Assembly (NCBI RefSeq): GCF_003260205.1
Contig: NZ_QERF01000005.1
Coordinates: forward strand, 248,001 to 312,000
Direction: 5' to 3'
Origin: Winogradskyella tangerina
Lineage (GTDB): Bacteria; Bacteroidota; Bacteroidia; Flavobacteriales; Flavobacteriaceae
Length of the DNA: 64,000 bases
Under the pieces are notes generated by a model. It was given only the letters and a program-made list of their open reading frames with translations, ran no database searches and was not told the origin of the DNA. The position numbers and the translations under genes were made by a program. Position 1 is the first letter of the stretch. The number at the start of each line of letters is the position of its first letter. Below, piece by piece: positions 34,132 to 43,068 of this stretch.

Positions 34132-36582
34132 ATTTACTTCATAGACGTTATATTACCTATTCCGCTTCAAAAGGCATTTACCTATCATATTACAGAAGCT
34201 GAAGCTGATTTCCTAGAACAGGGCATGCGCGTTGCTGTGCCCTTCGGAAAAAGTAAGATCTACACAGCCTTGGTTTATAAGATTCATTCTGAACCACCTT
34301 TGGTCTACGAACCAAAGACCATTCATCAAATTTTAGATGAAAAGCCTGTAGTGACTTCAATTCAGCTCAAGCATTGGGAATGGATCGCACAATACTACAT
34401 GTGCAGCTTAGGTGAAGTGATGCGCGCCGCCATGCCAAATGCTTTTATTTTAGAAAGTGAAACCATAATTTCCAGAAATGAATTGGTGGATGTTAAGGAT
34501 ACTGAATTAAAAGATGATGAGTTTTTGATCTATGAAGCATTGCAATACCAATCCTCATTAAAGATTGATGATGTGGTTTCTATTTTAGATAAAAAACGCA
34601 TTTTACCTGTTGTGAATGGTTTGGTAGAAAAGGGTGTTCTTCAATTACAAGAAGAACTTTACGAAAAGTACAAACCTAAGTTAGTACGTTATGTAAGACT
34701 TCGAGATCATTACAAATCTGATGAGGAACTTCAGGAGTTGTTAGAACAACTGAGTCGTGCGCCAAAGCAACGTCAGGTAATACTAACACTGTTCAGTTTG
34801 GAAGCTTCAAATGAAAGGCCTATCAAAGTTTCAGAATTGGTAAAACACAGCAATGCGTCATCAGCTAATATAAAGACTTTAATCGATAAGACTATTCTTG
34901 AAGATTTTCATATTCAAACCGATCGTTTTCAGTTTGAAGGTGAACAACCTAATGGGCCTAAAACATTAACGGAAACCCAGCTCGAAGTATTTCAAACTAT
35001 AAAAAAGCAATTCGAAGATAAATCTGTAGTGCTGATGCATGGTGTAACATCTTCGGGGAAGACTGAGATTTATGTTAAGCTAATAGAAGAACAGCTTCAG
35101 GCTGGCAAGCAAGTTCTTTATTTGTTACCTGAAATTGCACTGACAACCCAATTGGTGCAACGTATGCAGGATTATTTTGGAGAAAAAGTAGCTGTATTTC
35201 ACAGTCGATATTCAGGTAATGAACGTGTTGAGGTTTGGAACAATTTAATTGCAAATTCTGAAAAAACACAATTGATCATTGGTGCCAGATCTGCAATGTT
35301 ATTACCGTTTTCTAATTTGGGATGTATTATCGTAGATGAGGAACACGAACAGTCTTTTAAGCAATTCGATCCGGCGCCGCGATATCATGCACGAGATGCG
35401 GCCATTGTACTTGCAAATATGCATAAAGCAAAAACACTTTTAGGATCGGCTACGCCAAGTTTAGAAAGCTATTTTAATGCGCAGCAAGGTAAATATGGAC
35501 TGGTTGAGCTCACAAAACGCTATAACAATGTTTTATTACCTGATATTGAATTGGTTGATCTGGCAGATAAATATCGCCGAAAACGAATGAAAGGCCATTT
35601 TTCAGATCGGTTGATCGAAGAAATGACTGAAGCCTTGGAAGAAGGGTTTCAGGTGATTTTATTCCAGAATAGACGTGGATTTTCACCTATCGTAGAATGC
35701 ACCACCTGCGGGCATTCACCGCAGTGTCCTAATTGCGATGTAAGTTTAACGTATCATCAATATAGAGATCAACTAAGGTGCCATTATTGTGGATTCAATA
35801 CGGTGATGCCAAAAAGTTGTGAGGCATGCGGTAACGCAACTTTAGACACTAAAGGCTTCGGAACCGAACAGATAGAGGAGGAGGTCAAAGTACTTTTCCC
35901 AGATCATAAGGTTGCACGAATGGATTTAGACACTACACGCGGTAAATATAGTTTTGAAAAGATCATTACCAGTTTTGAACAGCGCGAGATTGATGTTTTG
36001 GTCGGAACGCAGATGCTTACAAAGGGACTAGATTTTAGACATGTGAAGCTCGTAGGCATTATGAATGCTGATAATTTGTTGAATTTCCCAGATTTTAGAG
36101 CACATGAAAGAAGCTATCAGTTAATGACACAGGTTTCAGGTAGGGCAGGGCGCACAGACATAAGAGGAAAGGTACTAATTCAAACCTATAATCCAAATCA
36201 TAAGATTTTACAACAAGTATCTACCAATGCTTACAAGGAAATGTATAGCGAACAAATGGACGATCGTTACAATTTTAAATATCCACCTATCTATCGCATA
36301 ATTAAGATCACTTTTAAGCATAAGGATTACAATCGCGTTAATAAGGCGGCTGACTGGTATGCAAAATCCTTACGACAGATATTCAAAGCAAATGTGTTAG
36401 GGCCAGAGTTTCCACCGATTTCTCGCATTCGTAATTTATACAATAAGAATATTTTGGTTAAAATCCCTCAACAACAATCATTGGTTCAGACTAAGGCGGC
36501 CATTAAGAAGATCGATGCTAGTTTTAATGCAATTAAAGACTTCAGAGCGGTACGTGTAATTCTGAACGTTGATAATTACTAA
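34132..36582 (+). CDS. priA: primosomal protein N' (replication restart helicase), non-canonical start
   Basis: Superfamily 2 helicase that reloads the replisome at stalled forks. The N-terminal domain conserved in the family (YFIDVILPIPLQKAFTY) is encoded from 34135 on, but no ATG, GTG or TTG precedes it before the in-frame stop at 34117. The likely start is the ATT at 34132, or ACG at 34129; 816 residues then result. The first ATG, at 34225, would delete 31 conserved residues. Other motifs: Walker A GVTSSGKTEIY, DEEH in IIVDEEHEQSF, and eight zinc cysteines between CTTCGHSPQCPNC and SCEACG. Confidence 0.92.
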   Translation: MYFIDVILPIPLQKAFTYHITEAEADFLEQGMRVAVPFGKSKIYTALVYKIHSEPPLVYEPKTIHQILDEKPVVTSIQLKHWEWIAQYYMCSLGEVMRAAMPNAFILESETIISRNELVDVKDTELKDDEFLIYEALQYQSSLKIDDVVSILDKKRILPVVNGLVEKGVLQLQEELYEKYKPKLVRYVRLRDHYKSDEELQELLEQLSRAPKQRQVILTLFSLEASNERPIKVSELVKHSNASSANIKTLIDKTILEDFHIQTDRFQFEGEQPNGPKTLTETQLEVFQTIKKQFEDKSVVLMHGVTSSGKTEIYVKLIEEQLQAGKQVLYLLPEIALTTQLVQRMQDYFGEKVAVFHSRYSGNERVEVWNNLIANSEKTQLIIGARSAMLLPFSNLGCIIVDEEHEQSFKQFDPAPRYHARDAAIVLANMHKAKTLLGSATPSLESYFNAQQGKYGLVELTKRYNNVLLPDIELVDLADKYRRKRMKGHFSDRLIEEMTEALEEGFQVILFQNRRGFSPIVECTTCGHSPQCPNCDVSLTYHQYRDQLRCHYCGFNTVMPKSCEACGNATLDTKGFGTEQIEEEVKVLFPDHKVARMDLDTTRGKYSFEKIITSFEQREIDVLVGTQMLTKGLDFRHVKLVGIMNADNLLNFPDFRAHERSYQLMTQVSGRAGRTDIRGKVLIQTYNPNHKILQQVSTNAYKEMYSEQMDDRYNFKYPPIYRIIKITFKHKDYNRVNKAADWYAKSLRQIFKANVLGPEFPPISRIRNLYNKNILVKIPQQQSLVQTKAAIKKIDASFNAIKDFRAVRVILNVDNY

Positions 36583-36586
36583 AATC

Positions 36587-36617
36587 AAAAAATCCCAGCG
36601 ATTAGCCAGGATTTTTT
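36587..36617. terminator. bidirectional terminator between priA and the LytTR regulator gene
   Basis: AAAAAATCC and GGATTTTTT form a 9-bp stem around a 13-base loop, with T-runs on both strands. It is short and AT-rich but sits exactly between convergent stops. Confidence 0.5.
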
Positions 36618-36642
36618 AAGATATTCTAAATAGTGTAATTTT

Positions 36643-37338
36643 TTACATATTGTTTAAAGCATCTACAAGTTGTGTCTTTTTGTTTCGACTTAAAGGAATC
36701 TCATAAGCTCCAACTTCGACGTTTTTACTATTAAAGCGGTCGATCTTGTCTAAATTCACGATGTAGGATTTGTGAATTCTTAAGAATTTACCTTCAGGTA
36801 GTTCTTTTTCAAAAGCTTTCATTGTAGATAAAACGACAAGGCTGTTTTCTTCTGTTACGACTTTTACATAATCGCCTAATGCTTCAATCCACTTAATATC
36901 CTTAATGTAAACTTTACGTTTCTTAAGGTTACTCTTTACAAAGATGTGTTCACCATCGGTCTCGTTGAAATCTAGTTTCAATTTGTGTTGCTCAATAGCC
37001 TTTTCAACAGCTGTGTTGAAACGCTCTTTGGTGATTGGTTTTTGAAGATAGTCGGTAGCGTCGTAATTAAATGCTTTAAAAGCATATTCCGTTTTACCTG
37101 TCACAAAAATAATTTGGGGTTTGTTGTTGAGTACATCTAATAGCTCAAAACCGTTTAATACAGGCATCTCTATATCTAAGAAGATAAGATCAACTTTATG
37201 TGTATTAAGACCGTTTTTTGTTTCTAACGCACTGCTGTACTCTGCAATAAGGTTAAGTGAAGAATGGTTCTCAATTAACTTTACTATAGAGAGACGTTGA
37301 ATCGCAGAATCATCAACAACTACACAGTTTAAAGTCAT
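36643..37338 (-). CDS. LytTR-type response regulator
   Basis: 231-residue two-component response regulator. The receiver domain (about 1-120) has the acidic pair VVDDSA, the phospho-acceptor aspartate in LIFLDIEMPVL and the conserved lysine in DYLQKPITKE. The LytTR DNA-binding domain (about 130-230) includes DIKWIEALGDYVKVVTEENS and GKFLRIHKSYIVNLDKI. No histidine kinase of the LytS/YehU type lies next to it, so its partner is elsewhere. Confidence 0.93.
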   Translation of the reverse strand: MTLNCVVVDDSAIQRLSIVKLIENHSSLNLIAEYSSALETKNGLNTHKVDLIFLDIEMPVLNGFELLDVLNNKPQIIFVTGKTEYAFKAFNYDATDYLQKPITKERFNTAVEKAIEQHKLKLDFNETDGEHIFVKSNLKKRKVYIKDIKWIEALGDYVKVVTEENSLVVLSTMKAFEKELPEGKFLRIHKSYIVNLDKIDRFNSKNVEVGAYEIPLSRNKKTQLVDALNNM

Positions 37339-37475
37339 AACATTAATATTTTATTAGGTTAAGATATCGACAATAGTACAATAATTTCGGTTAAAAAACA
37401 AATTTTACCGACAAACTGTAAAATTTAACATAATCTTTAGTGCAAAAAATGTTCGCAACTTTGCGATTAAAAACG

Positions 37476-37506
37476 TTGCTAGAGTTAGAATTAATGCTTA
37501 TTTTTG
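37476..37506 (+). promoter_or_regulatory. promoter of the rpsF-rpsR-rplI operon
   Basis: TTG (37476-37478), a 20-nt spacer and TATTTTTG (37499-37506), a perfect TAnnTTTG element 33 bases before the rpsF ATG. A weaker second box (CAACTTTG) lies near 37457. Confidence 0.6.
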
Positions 37507-37538
37507 CAGCCGTTTTATTAACAAACAAAATTTTTATT

Positions 37539-37877
37539 ATGAATCATTATGAAACTGTTTTCATCTTAAATCCCGTTTTATCTGAAGATCAGATAAAGGA
37601 AACAGTTAAGAAATACGAGGATTTCCTCGTTTCTAAAGGAGCTAAGATGATCGCCAAAGAAGATTGGGGCTTGAAAAAGCTGGCGTATCCAATCCAGAAC
37701 AAAAAAAGTGGTTTTTATCACTTATTCGAGTACCAGGTATCTGGTGAAGCTATTGAACCTTTAGAGTTAGAGTTTAGACGTGATGAGCGTTTTATGCGTT
37801 ACTTAACTGTAAAATTAGACAAGCATGCTATTGCTTGGGCTGAGAAAAGAAGAGAAAGAAACAAACAAAAAGCTTAA
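37539..37877 (+). CDS. rpsF: 30S ribosomal protein S6
   Basis: 112 residues from the ATG at 37539, where the family N-terminus [20 protein letters not shown] begins; the frame extends upstream without protein character and across the promoter. [20 protein letters not shown] and [15 protein letters not shown] confirm S6. It heads a three-gene ribosomal operon and binds S18 in the small subunit platform. No primosomal ssb/priB-type gene lies between rpsF and rpsR. Confidence 0.98.
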   Translation: MNHYETVFILNPVLSEDQIKETVKKYEDFLVSKGAKMIAKEDWGLKKLAYPIQNKKSGFYHLFEYQVSGEAIEPLELEFRRDERFMRYLTVKLDKHAIAWAEKRRERNKQKA

Positions 37878-37879
37878 TT

Positions 37880-38176
37880 ATGTCATCAATAGAACAACAA
37901 GCAAAAGGAAAAAAAGATGGTGAGATCAGATATCTTACACCATTAAACATAGAGACTCAAAAAACAAAGAAGTATTGTCGTTTTAAGAAGTCGGGTATTA
38001 AGTATGTAGATTACAAAGATCCAGATTTCTTATTGAGCTTCGTTAACGAGCAAGGTAAATTGTTACCAAGACGTTTAACAGGAACTTCTTTAAAATACCA
38101 AAGAAAGGTATCTGTGGCTGTAAAGCGTGCTAGACACTTAGCTTTAATGCCATATGTTGCTGATTTATTAAAATAA
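37880..38176 (+). CDS. rpsR: 30S ribosomal protein S18
   Basis: 98 residues, normal for Bacteroidota. The core [20 protein letters not shown] followed by [20 protein letters not shown] and [19 protein letters not shown] is diagnostic. It starts two bases after the rpsF stop and partners S6 in the ribosome platform. Confidence 0.98.
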   Translation: MSSIEQQAKGKKDGEIRYLTPLNIETQKTKKYCRFKKSGIKYVDYKDPDFLLSFVNEQGKLLPRRLTGTSLKYQRKVSVAVKRARHLALMPYVADLLK

Positions 38177-38188
38177 AATATCATAACA

Positions 38189-38638
38189 ATGGAACTTATA
38201 TTAAAACAAGACGTTGAAAATTTAGGATTTAAAGACGATATTGTAACAGTAAAGAACGGTTATGGTAGAAATTATTTAATTCCTCAAGGTCACGCTATTA
38301 TGGCAACACCATCAGCTAAGAAAGTTTTAGCTGAGACCTTAAAGCAAAGAGCTTTCAAAGAAAAGTCAATTATCGAAGCAGCACAGAAAACTGCTGAGGC
38401 GATTTCAGGTTTAGAAGTGAAAATCGCTTCTAAAGTTGGTGCTGGTGATAAACTTTTCGGATCAGTAAATAATATCGATGTTGCTGCAGCATTACAAAAT
38501 GCAGGTCACGAGATCGAAAAGAAATATATCAATGTAATTGGTGGTAACGTTAAGCGTTTAGGAAAATACAACGCTGTAATACGTTTACACAGAGATGTTA
38601 CTATAGATTTACCATTTGAGGTAATCGCAGAAGCATAA
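38189..38638 (+). CDS. rplI: 50S ribosomal protein L9
   Basis: 149 residues. The N-terminal RNA-binding domain has LKQDVENLGFKDDIVTVKNG and YGRNYLIPQGHAIMATPS. The linker helix and C-terminal domain follow (GDKLFGSVNNIDVAAALQNA, IRLHRDVTIDLPFEVIAEA). It is the last gene of the S6-S18-L9 operon and is followed by a terminator. Confidence 0.98.
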   Translation: MELILKQDVENLGFKDDIVTVKNGYGRNYLIPQGHAIMATPSAKKVLAETLKQRAFKEKSIIEAAQKTAEAISGLEVKIASKVGAGDKLFGSVNNIDVAAALQNAGHEIEKKYINVIGGNVKRLGKYNAVIRLHRDVTIDLPFEVIAEA

Positions 38639-38658
38639 TTACAATAAAATGTTTAAAG

Positions 38659-38689
38659 AAAACCGTTTAGTTTACTAAGCGGTTTTTTT
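38659..38689 (+). terminator. intrinsic terminator of the ribosomal protein operon
   Basis: AACCGTTTAG and CTAAGCGGTT form a 10-bp stem with one G-U pair and loop TTTA, followed by a run of T, 21 nt after the rplI stop. Confidence 0.85.
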
Positions 38690-38700
38690 ATATCAATTAA

Positions 38701-39570
38701 ATGAAACGATTAGTATTATATCTTGTAATTGCACTAATTTTTGCTGGTTGCAAGCCAAATAGTGAAAAAATCACCGAAAAATCTAAACTTTTAGAGGTAT
38801 TTAGACCTTCAAAAGGAGATTTTCCGAATATTAGTGTCCATAGAGGTGGGAAAGACATTTTTAATTACCCTGAAAACTGTTTAGAAACCCTTCAGTACGT
38901 AAGTGATAGTATAAATGCCATTTATGAGATCGATGTTGCGCAAACAAAGGATGGAAAACTAGTCTTAATGCACGATAATTCAATCAATAGGACAACTACA
39001 GGAAGTGGTTTAGTACGAAAATTAACCTATACAGAGCTTTTCGATTATAATTTGGTTGATGATTTTGGAAATGAAACCAAATTCAAAGTTCCCCTGTTTG
39101 AAGATGTCCTCAAATGGTCTAAAGCAAATGATGTTGTTCTAACGGTAGATATTAAGCGAAGTGTAGCTCAAAAGGAGGTTATTGAAGCTATTAGGCGTGC
39201 CAAAGCTCAAGATCATTGCATTCTTATTACTTATGATGTAGAACAGGCAAAATCAGCTTATAAATTGGCTCCTGAACTTCTTTTATCTGTTTCGGCGAGA
39301 AATAACGAGGAATTTGACCGGTTATTAAAAGCGAATATACCCGTAGAAAATATGATTGCCTTTACAGGAACACGTTTATCACCATCGGCTTTATACGATC
39401 GTTTACATGAAAATGATATCGTTTGTATGCTCGGTACATTGGGTAACTTAGACCGACAAGCCAAAGCCAGAGGGGATGAATTATATAAGACTTGGAAAGC
39501 TAGTGGTATCGATATTATTGCCACAGACCGACCCTTTGAGGTCCATAATGCAATAAATAATAATGATTGA
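38701..39570 (+). CDS. glycerophosphodiester phosphodiesterase family lipoprotein
   Basis: 289 residues with lipobox FAGC (about residues 14-17). The GDPD core carries the catalytic histidine in SVHRGGKDIFNYPENCLET, the metal ligands Glu-Asp in YEIDVAQTKDG, the second histidine in LMHDNSINRTTTGSG, and a late IDIIATDRP. It would hydrolyse glycerophosphodiesters to an alcohol and glycerol 3-phosphate, in the periplasm or at the outer surface. Confidence 0.92.
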   Translation: MKRLVLYLVIALIFAGCKPNSEKITEKSKLLEVFRPSKGDFPNISVHRGGKDIFNYPENCLETLQYVSDSINAIYEIDVAQTKDGKLVLMHDNSINRTTTGSGLVRKLTYTELFDYNLVDDFGNETKFKVPLFEDVLKWSKANDVVLTVDIKRSVAQKEVIEAIRRAKAQDHCILITYDVEQAKSAYKLAPELLLSVSARNNEEFDRLLKANIPVENMIAFTGTRLSPSALYDRLHENDIVCMLGTLGNLDRQAKARGDELYKTWKASGIDIIATDRPFEVHNAINNND

Positions 39571-39572
39571 AG

Positions 39573-40052
39573 ATGAAATACGCGAGATTAACAAAAGAGC
39601 AGTTTGAAGAATTACACCACGAATTCATTAATTTTTTAGCTACCCAATCGATAACGGCAGAAGAATGGGAAGACATAAAAAAGAACAAACCAGAAGCGGC
39701 AGAGCAAGAACTCGATGTGTTTAGTGATTTAGTTTGGTTTGGTGTACTTAGTAAAGTAGAGTATTTAGAACATATTTCTGCCAATCAGATTCATCTTTTT
39801 AAGTGTCGTGAAAAAGACATGCATCTCATTGCCTTAAAATTGAAAGAAAATAAGGCAGACCTCACTACCAAAGAAGGTTTTCAATGGTTGAGAGATAATT
39901 TATTATCTGATGATATTGAGTTCTTTAATGCTAAAAAAGACTATTCAGAAGATAAGCATCAGGATATTTTCAAGATTATTCAGCAAGGCGCTAATATTAC
40001 TAAGGGCGAGTTATTTCAGTATTTTGAAACCTTATTAGGGCAAAACAATTAA
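39573..40052 (+). CDS. DUF6495 family protein
   Basis: 159 residues from the ATG at 39573 (MKYARLTKEQFEELHHEFIN); a TTG two codons earlier is less likely. Acidic, soluble and helical, with EEWEDIKKNKPEAAEQELDV and FSDLVWFGVLSKVEYLEH. It matches, to my recollection, a family confined to Flavobacteriia-like bacteria and of unknown function. The start lies just after the GDPD stop, and the stop overlaps that of the convergent small gene. Confidence 0.78.
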   Translation: MKYARLTKEQFEELHHEFINFLATQSITAEEWEDIKKNKPEAAEQELDVFSDLVWFGVLSKVEYLEHISANQIHLFKCREKDMHLIALKLKENKADLTTKEGFQWLRDNLLSDDIEFFNAKKDYSEDKHQDIFKIIQQGANITKGELFQYFETLLGQNN

Positions 40053-40237
40053 ATACCACGACTTTGTTCTTGTTGTTCGTAATTTCGTTTACGATTAAGG
40101 GCCTCTTTGTGTTTTTTGTAGGAGTCCTTGGAGCGAAACCCTTTATGATAGGGTAGCGGTCCGTTATGTGGTTGGTCCACATCTTCCAACAATAGATCTC
40201 TGAAAAATTTATTAATACGATTGAAGAATTTCAACAT
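40049..40237 (-). CDS. small basic protein downstream of the MacB-type permease
   Basis: 62 residues from the ATG at 40237, two bases after the permease stop: MLKFFNRINKFFRDLLLEDV then a basic, glutamine-rich tail ending EQQEQSRGI. The tight spacing after the permease gene and the four-base convergent stop overlap with the DUF6495 gene support a real gene. No family is recognised; upstream in-frame codons overlap the permease and are ignored. Confidence 0.5.
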   Translation of the reverse strand: MLKFFNRINKFFRDLLLEDVDQPHNGPLPYHKGFRSKDSYKKHKEALNRKRNYEQQEQSRGI

Positions 40238-40239
40238 TT

Positions 40240-41481
40240 TTATTCGTATCTCAAGGATTCTATTGGGTCTAATCTCGCTGCTTTTGTTGCAGGGTATAAA
40301 CCAGAAATAACAGCAACAATAAAGGCAATACTTGTTGCCCAGATCATAGCCACCCACGGGGTAGAGAACTCAAGGTCAAATCCAGATGCAACACCCCAAC
40401 CAATCAGTATACCTAAGGTTATTCCGAGGATACCGCCAAGTTGCCCAATGATAATAGTTTCCATAAAAAACTGAAATGCAATGGTTCTTCGCTTAGCACC
40501 TAAGGCCTTGCGCACGCCGATCTCACGAGTACGTTCACTCACAGAAACAAGCATAATATTCATCAGGGCGATCGTTGATCCAAAAATGGTAATAATACTA
40601 ATAACCCAAGCCGCTATATATAGAGTACTTGTATTTTCAGCAACACGATTTATTAAGTCCTCGCTGCGTTCTATGCCGAAGTTGTTTTCTTCAACAGGAT
40701 TTAATCCTCGTACATTTCTAAAGGTAAGAATGGCATCATCTTGAGCACCTTCGAGCATATCGGTTTTATCGACTTTCACACTAAGTCTGTAATTAATATT
40801 AGGGCTTGTAAAGATTGATCGTGCTTTTTGTATCGGCATTACGACGGTTAAATCTTGGTTATTTCCAAAGGTTGAACCCTTCTCTTTGATCACACCAACC
40901 ACTTTGAATTTTGAACCTCTAACACTTATGGTTTTGTCTATAGGATTTTCTTCAGGGAACAAGGCCTTTTGAAGATCACTACCAATAACACAAACGGCAT
41001 TGTTGTTTTCAACATCCGCAAAGTTTAGGGAGCGGCCATTCTCAATTTCTAAACCAGAATTCTCAATATAGTACTCATTAGAACCGATTACAGCAACCTC
41101 AGGGTCTGTTTTTTTGTTTTCATATTTTACTTCGGAAGTCACCGAGCCATAAAACGAAACAGCCACCTGCGTGAATGGATAGTCGTAATTATCTATAAAG
41201 TCCTTAACATTTCGATAGCTAATAACCGGATTTATTTTTTGGCGTTCTCTACTGCTCTGACGTTGTGCTCTAAACTCATACCGTTGAAAATTAAAGGTAT
41301 TAGCACCCATCGAAGAAAAATTGCTCGAAATGGTATTTTCTAAGGCCGAAACACCACTTAAAATACCCACCAGAGCCATAATACCTATAGCAATGATCAA
41401 AACGGTTAAAATGGTACGTAGAAGCTGACTTTTTATAGAGCCAAAAGCAATTTTAATATTCTCTCTAGCTAGTGAAAACAT
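40240..41481 (-). CDS. MacB/FtsX-type ABC transporter permease
   Basis: 413 residues. The N-terminal helix (TILTVLIIAIGIMALVGILS) is followed by a periplasmic MacB core domain (about 45-270) and three C-terminal helices with TREIGVRKALGAKRRTIAFQ, the cytoplasmic coupling loop, and GLYPATKAARLDPIESLRYE at the end. The architecture fits mechanotransmission exporters of lipoproteins, peptides or toxic compounds. No cognate ATPase gene is adjacent. Confidence 0.92.
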   Translation of the reverse strand: MFSLARENIKIAFGSIKSQLLRTILTVLIIAIGIMALVGILSGVSALENTISSNFSSMGANTFNFQRYEFRAQRQSSRERQKINPVISYRNVKDFIDNYDYPFTQVAVSFYGSVTSEVKYENKKTDPEVAVIGSNEYYIENSGLEIENGRSLNFADVENNNAVCVIGSDLQKALFPEENPIDKTISVRGSKFKVVGVIKEKGSTFGNNQDLTVVMPIQKARSIFTSPNINYRLSVKVDKTDMLEGAQDDAILTFRNVRGLNPVEENNFGIERSEDLINRVAENTSTLYIAAWVISIITIFGSTIALMNIMLVSVSERTREIGVRKALGAKRRTIAFQFFMETIIIGQLGGILGITLGILIGWGVASGFDLEFSTPWVAMIWATSIAFIVAVISGLYPATKAARLDPIESLRYE

Positions 41482-41567
41482 AGTCTTTTCTAAAGTTAGT
41501 TAGGTTGTTTATAACCATAAGACGTTCTAAACAGCATAAAGTTACTATAAATTTAAAATTCCTTGGG

Positions 41568-41595
41568 TTTGCCTATAAAATTTATAATATTTTTG
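41568..41595 (+). promoter_or_regulatory. probable hisS promoter
   Basis: TTTG at 41568-41571 and a perfect TAnnTTTG element, TATTTTTG, at 41588-41595, 19 bases before the ATG at 41615. The spacer of 16 nt is short for this promoter class, so the -33 assignment is uncertain. Confidence 0.5.
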
Positions 41596-41614
41596 TGACA
41601 AATAAATTGTGAAC

Positions 41615-42985
41615 ATGGCGCAAAAACCAAGCATTCCTAAAGGTACACGAGATTTTAATGCTGTTGAAGTAGCAAAGCGTTCTTACATTATGGATACCAT
41701 AAAAGAACAATTTGAGCTCTATGGATTTCAACCTATTGAGACCCCAAGTTTTGAGAATTCTCAAACACTTATGGGGAAATATGGTGATGAAGGTGATCGT
41801 CTGATCTTTAAGATTTTGAATTCAGGGGAATATTTAAAAAAGATTTCTGAAGATGATTATGCTTCAAGATCTGAAGCTAATTTCACTCCAAAAATTTCAG
41901 AAAAGGCACTTCGCTATGATCTTACCGTACCATTTGCACGCTATGTAGTTCAGCACCAAAATGAGATCGAATTTCCTTTCAAACGCTATCAAATTCAACC
42001 TGTATGGCGTGCCGATCGCCCACAGAAAGGGCGTTTCAGAGAGTTTTATCAATGTGATGCTGACGTTGTAGGATCGACCTCTTTGTTTCAGGAAGTTGAA
42101 TTTATTCAATTGTATGATGCCGTTTTTTCAGCTTTAAAATTAGAAAGTGCAACAATAAAGATTAACAATCGAAAGATTTTGTCTGGGATAGCTGAAGTTA
42201 TTGGTGCTCAGGACAAGTTGATCGATTTTACCGTAGCGCTCGATAAGCTCGATAAAATAGGCGAGGAGAAGGTGAAAGAAGAGATGCGTTCTAAAGGCAT
42301 TTCTGAAGCGGGTATTGCTCAACTTCAACCTTTGTTTTCACTCGAAGGGGATTTTGCAACTCAGGTAGGTACTTTGAAATCAATTCTGAACTCATCAGAA
42401 ATAGGATTAAAAGGTATTGAAGAGCTAGAATTTATTGATGGTGCTATTTCAAACTTAGGATTGAAAACGGCTCAACTTCAGTTAGATGTTACCTTAGCAA
42501 GAGGTCTTAATTATTACACAGGCGCCATTTTTGAAGTTTCTGCACCAGAAGGCGTAAATATGGGTTCAATTGGTGGCGGCGGTCGCTATGATGATCTTAC
42601 GAGTATTTTTGGTAAACCAGATACGAGTGGCGTAGGAATCAGTTTTGGCTTAGATCGTATTTATTTAGTTTTAGAAGAATTAGATCTCTTTCCGGAAACG
42701 ATCACTGATGCTACGAAGGTTTTATTTATAAATTTTGGTGAGCAAGAAGCGATGGCCTGTTTAAACGCTGTTACAGCTTTAAGAGCTGAAAATATCAAGG
42801 CAGAGTTATATCCGGATTCAGCTAAAATGAAAAAGCAAATGACGTATGCAAACAGGCGTAATATTCCTTATGTAGTTTTAGTAGGTGAGGAGGAGCTCAA
42901 TTCGAATACCTTCACGTTAAAGACCATGGAGACCGGAGAGCAACAAGAATTAGATTTGCCGTCCTTAATTAATATACTGCGATGA
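41615..42985 (+). CDS. hisS: histidyl-tRNA synthetase
   Basis: 456 residues from the ATG at 41615 ([14 protein letters not shown]); an in-frame GTG six bases upstream is unlikely. Class II synthetase motifs: [14 protein letters not shown] at the N-terminus, motif 2 [20 protein letters not shown], the histidine-specific [15 protein letters not shown] and [14 protein letters not shown], and motif 3 [16 protein letters not shown]. The anticodon-binding domain follows (about 370-456). Charges tRNA-His in the cytoplasm. Confidence 0.98.
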   Translation: MAQKPSIPKGTRDFNAVEVAKRSYIMDTIKEQFELYGFQPIETPSFENSQTLMGKYGDEGDRLIFKILNSGEYLKKISEDDYASRSEANFTPKISEKALRYDLTVPFARYVVQHQNEIEFPFKRYQIQPVWRADRPQKGRFREFYQCDADVVGSTSLFQEVEFIQLYDAVFSALKLESATIKINNRKILSGIAEVIGAQDKLIDFTVALDKLDKIGEEKVKEEMRSKGISEAGIAQLQPLFSLEGDFATQVGTLKSILNSSEIGLKGIEELEFIDGAISNLGLKTAQLQLDVTLARGLNYYTGAIFEVSAPEGVNMGSIGGGGRYDDLTSIFGKPDTSGVGISFGLDRIYLVLEELDLFPETITDATKVLFINFGEQEAMACLNAVTALRAENIKAELYPDSAKMKKQMTYANRRNIPYVVLVGEEELNSNTFTLKTMETGEQQELDLPSLINILR

Positions 42986-43005
42986 ATATATAAATGTATT
43001 AAAGT

Positions 43006-43036
43006 AAAAAAGCCCTGAATTTCTTCAGGGCTTTTT
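43006..43036. terminator. strong bidirectional terminator after hisS
   Basis: AGCCCTGAA and TTCAGGGCT form a 9-bp GC-rich stem with loop TTTC, flanked by A5 and T5. It ends hisS (+) and, on the other strand, the giant secreted protein gene. Confidence 0.9.
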
Positions 43037-43068
43037 CGTAGGTTAAGATTTAAGATTTGGGGCAAAAA

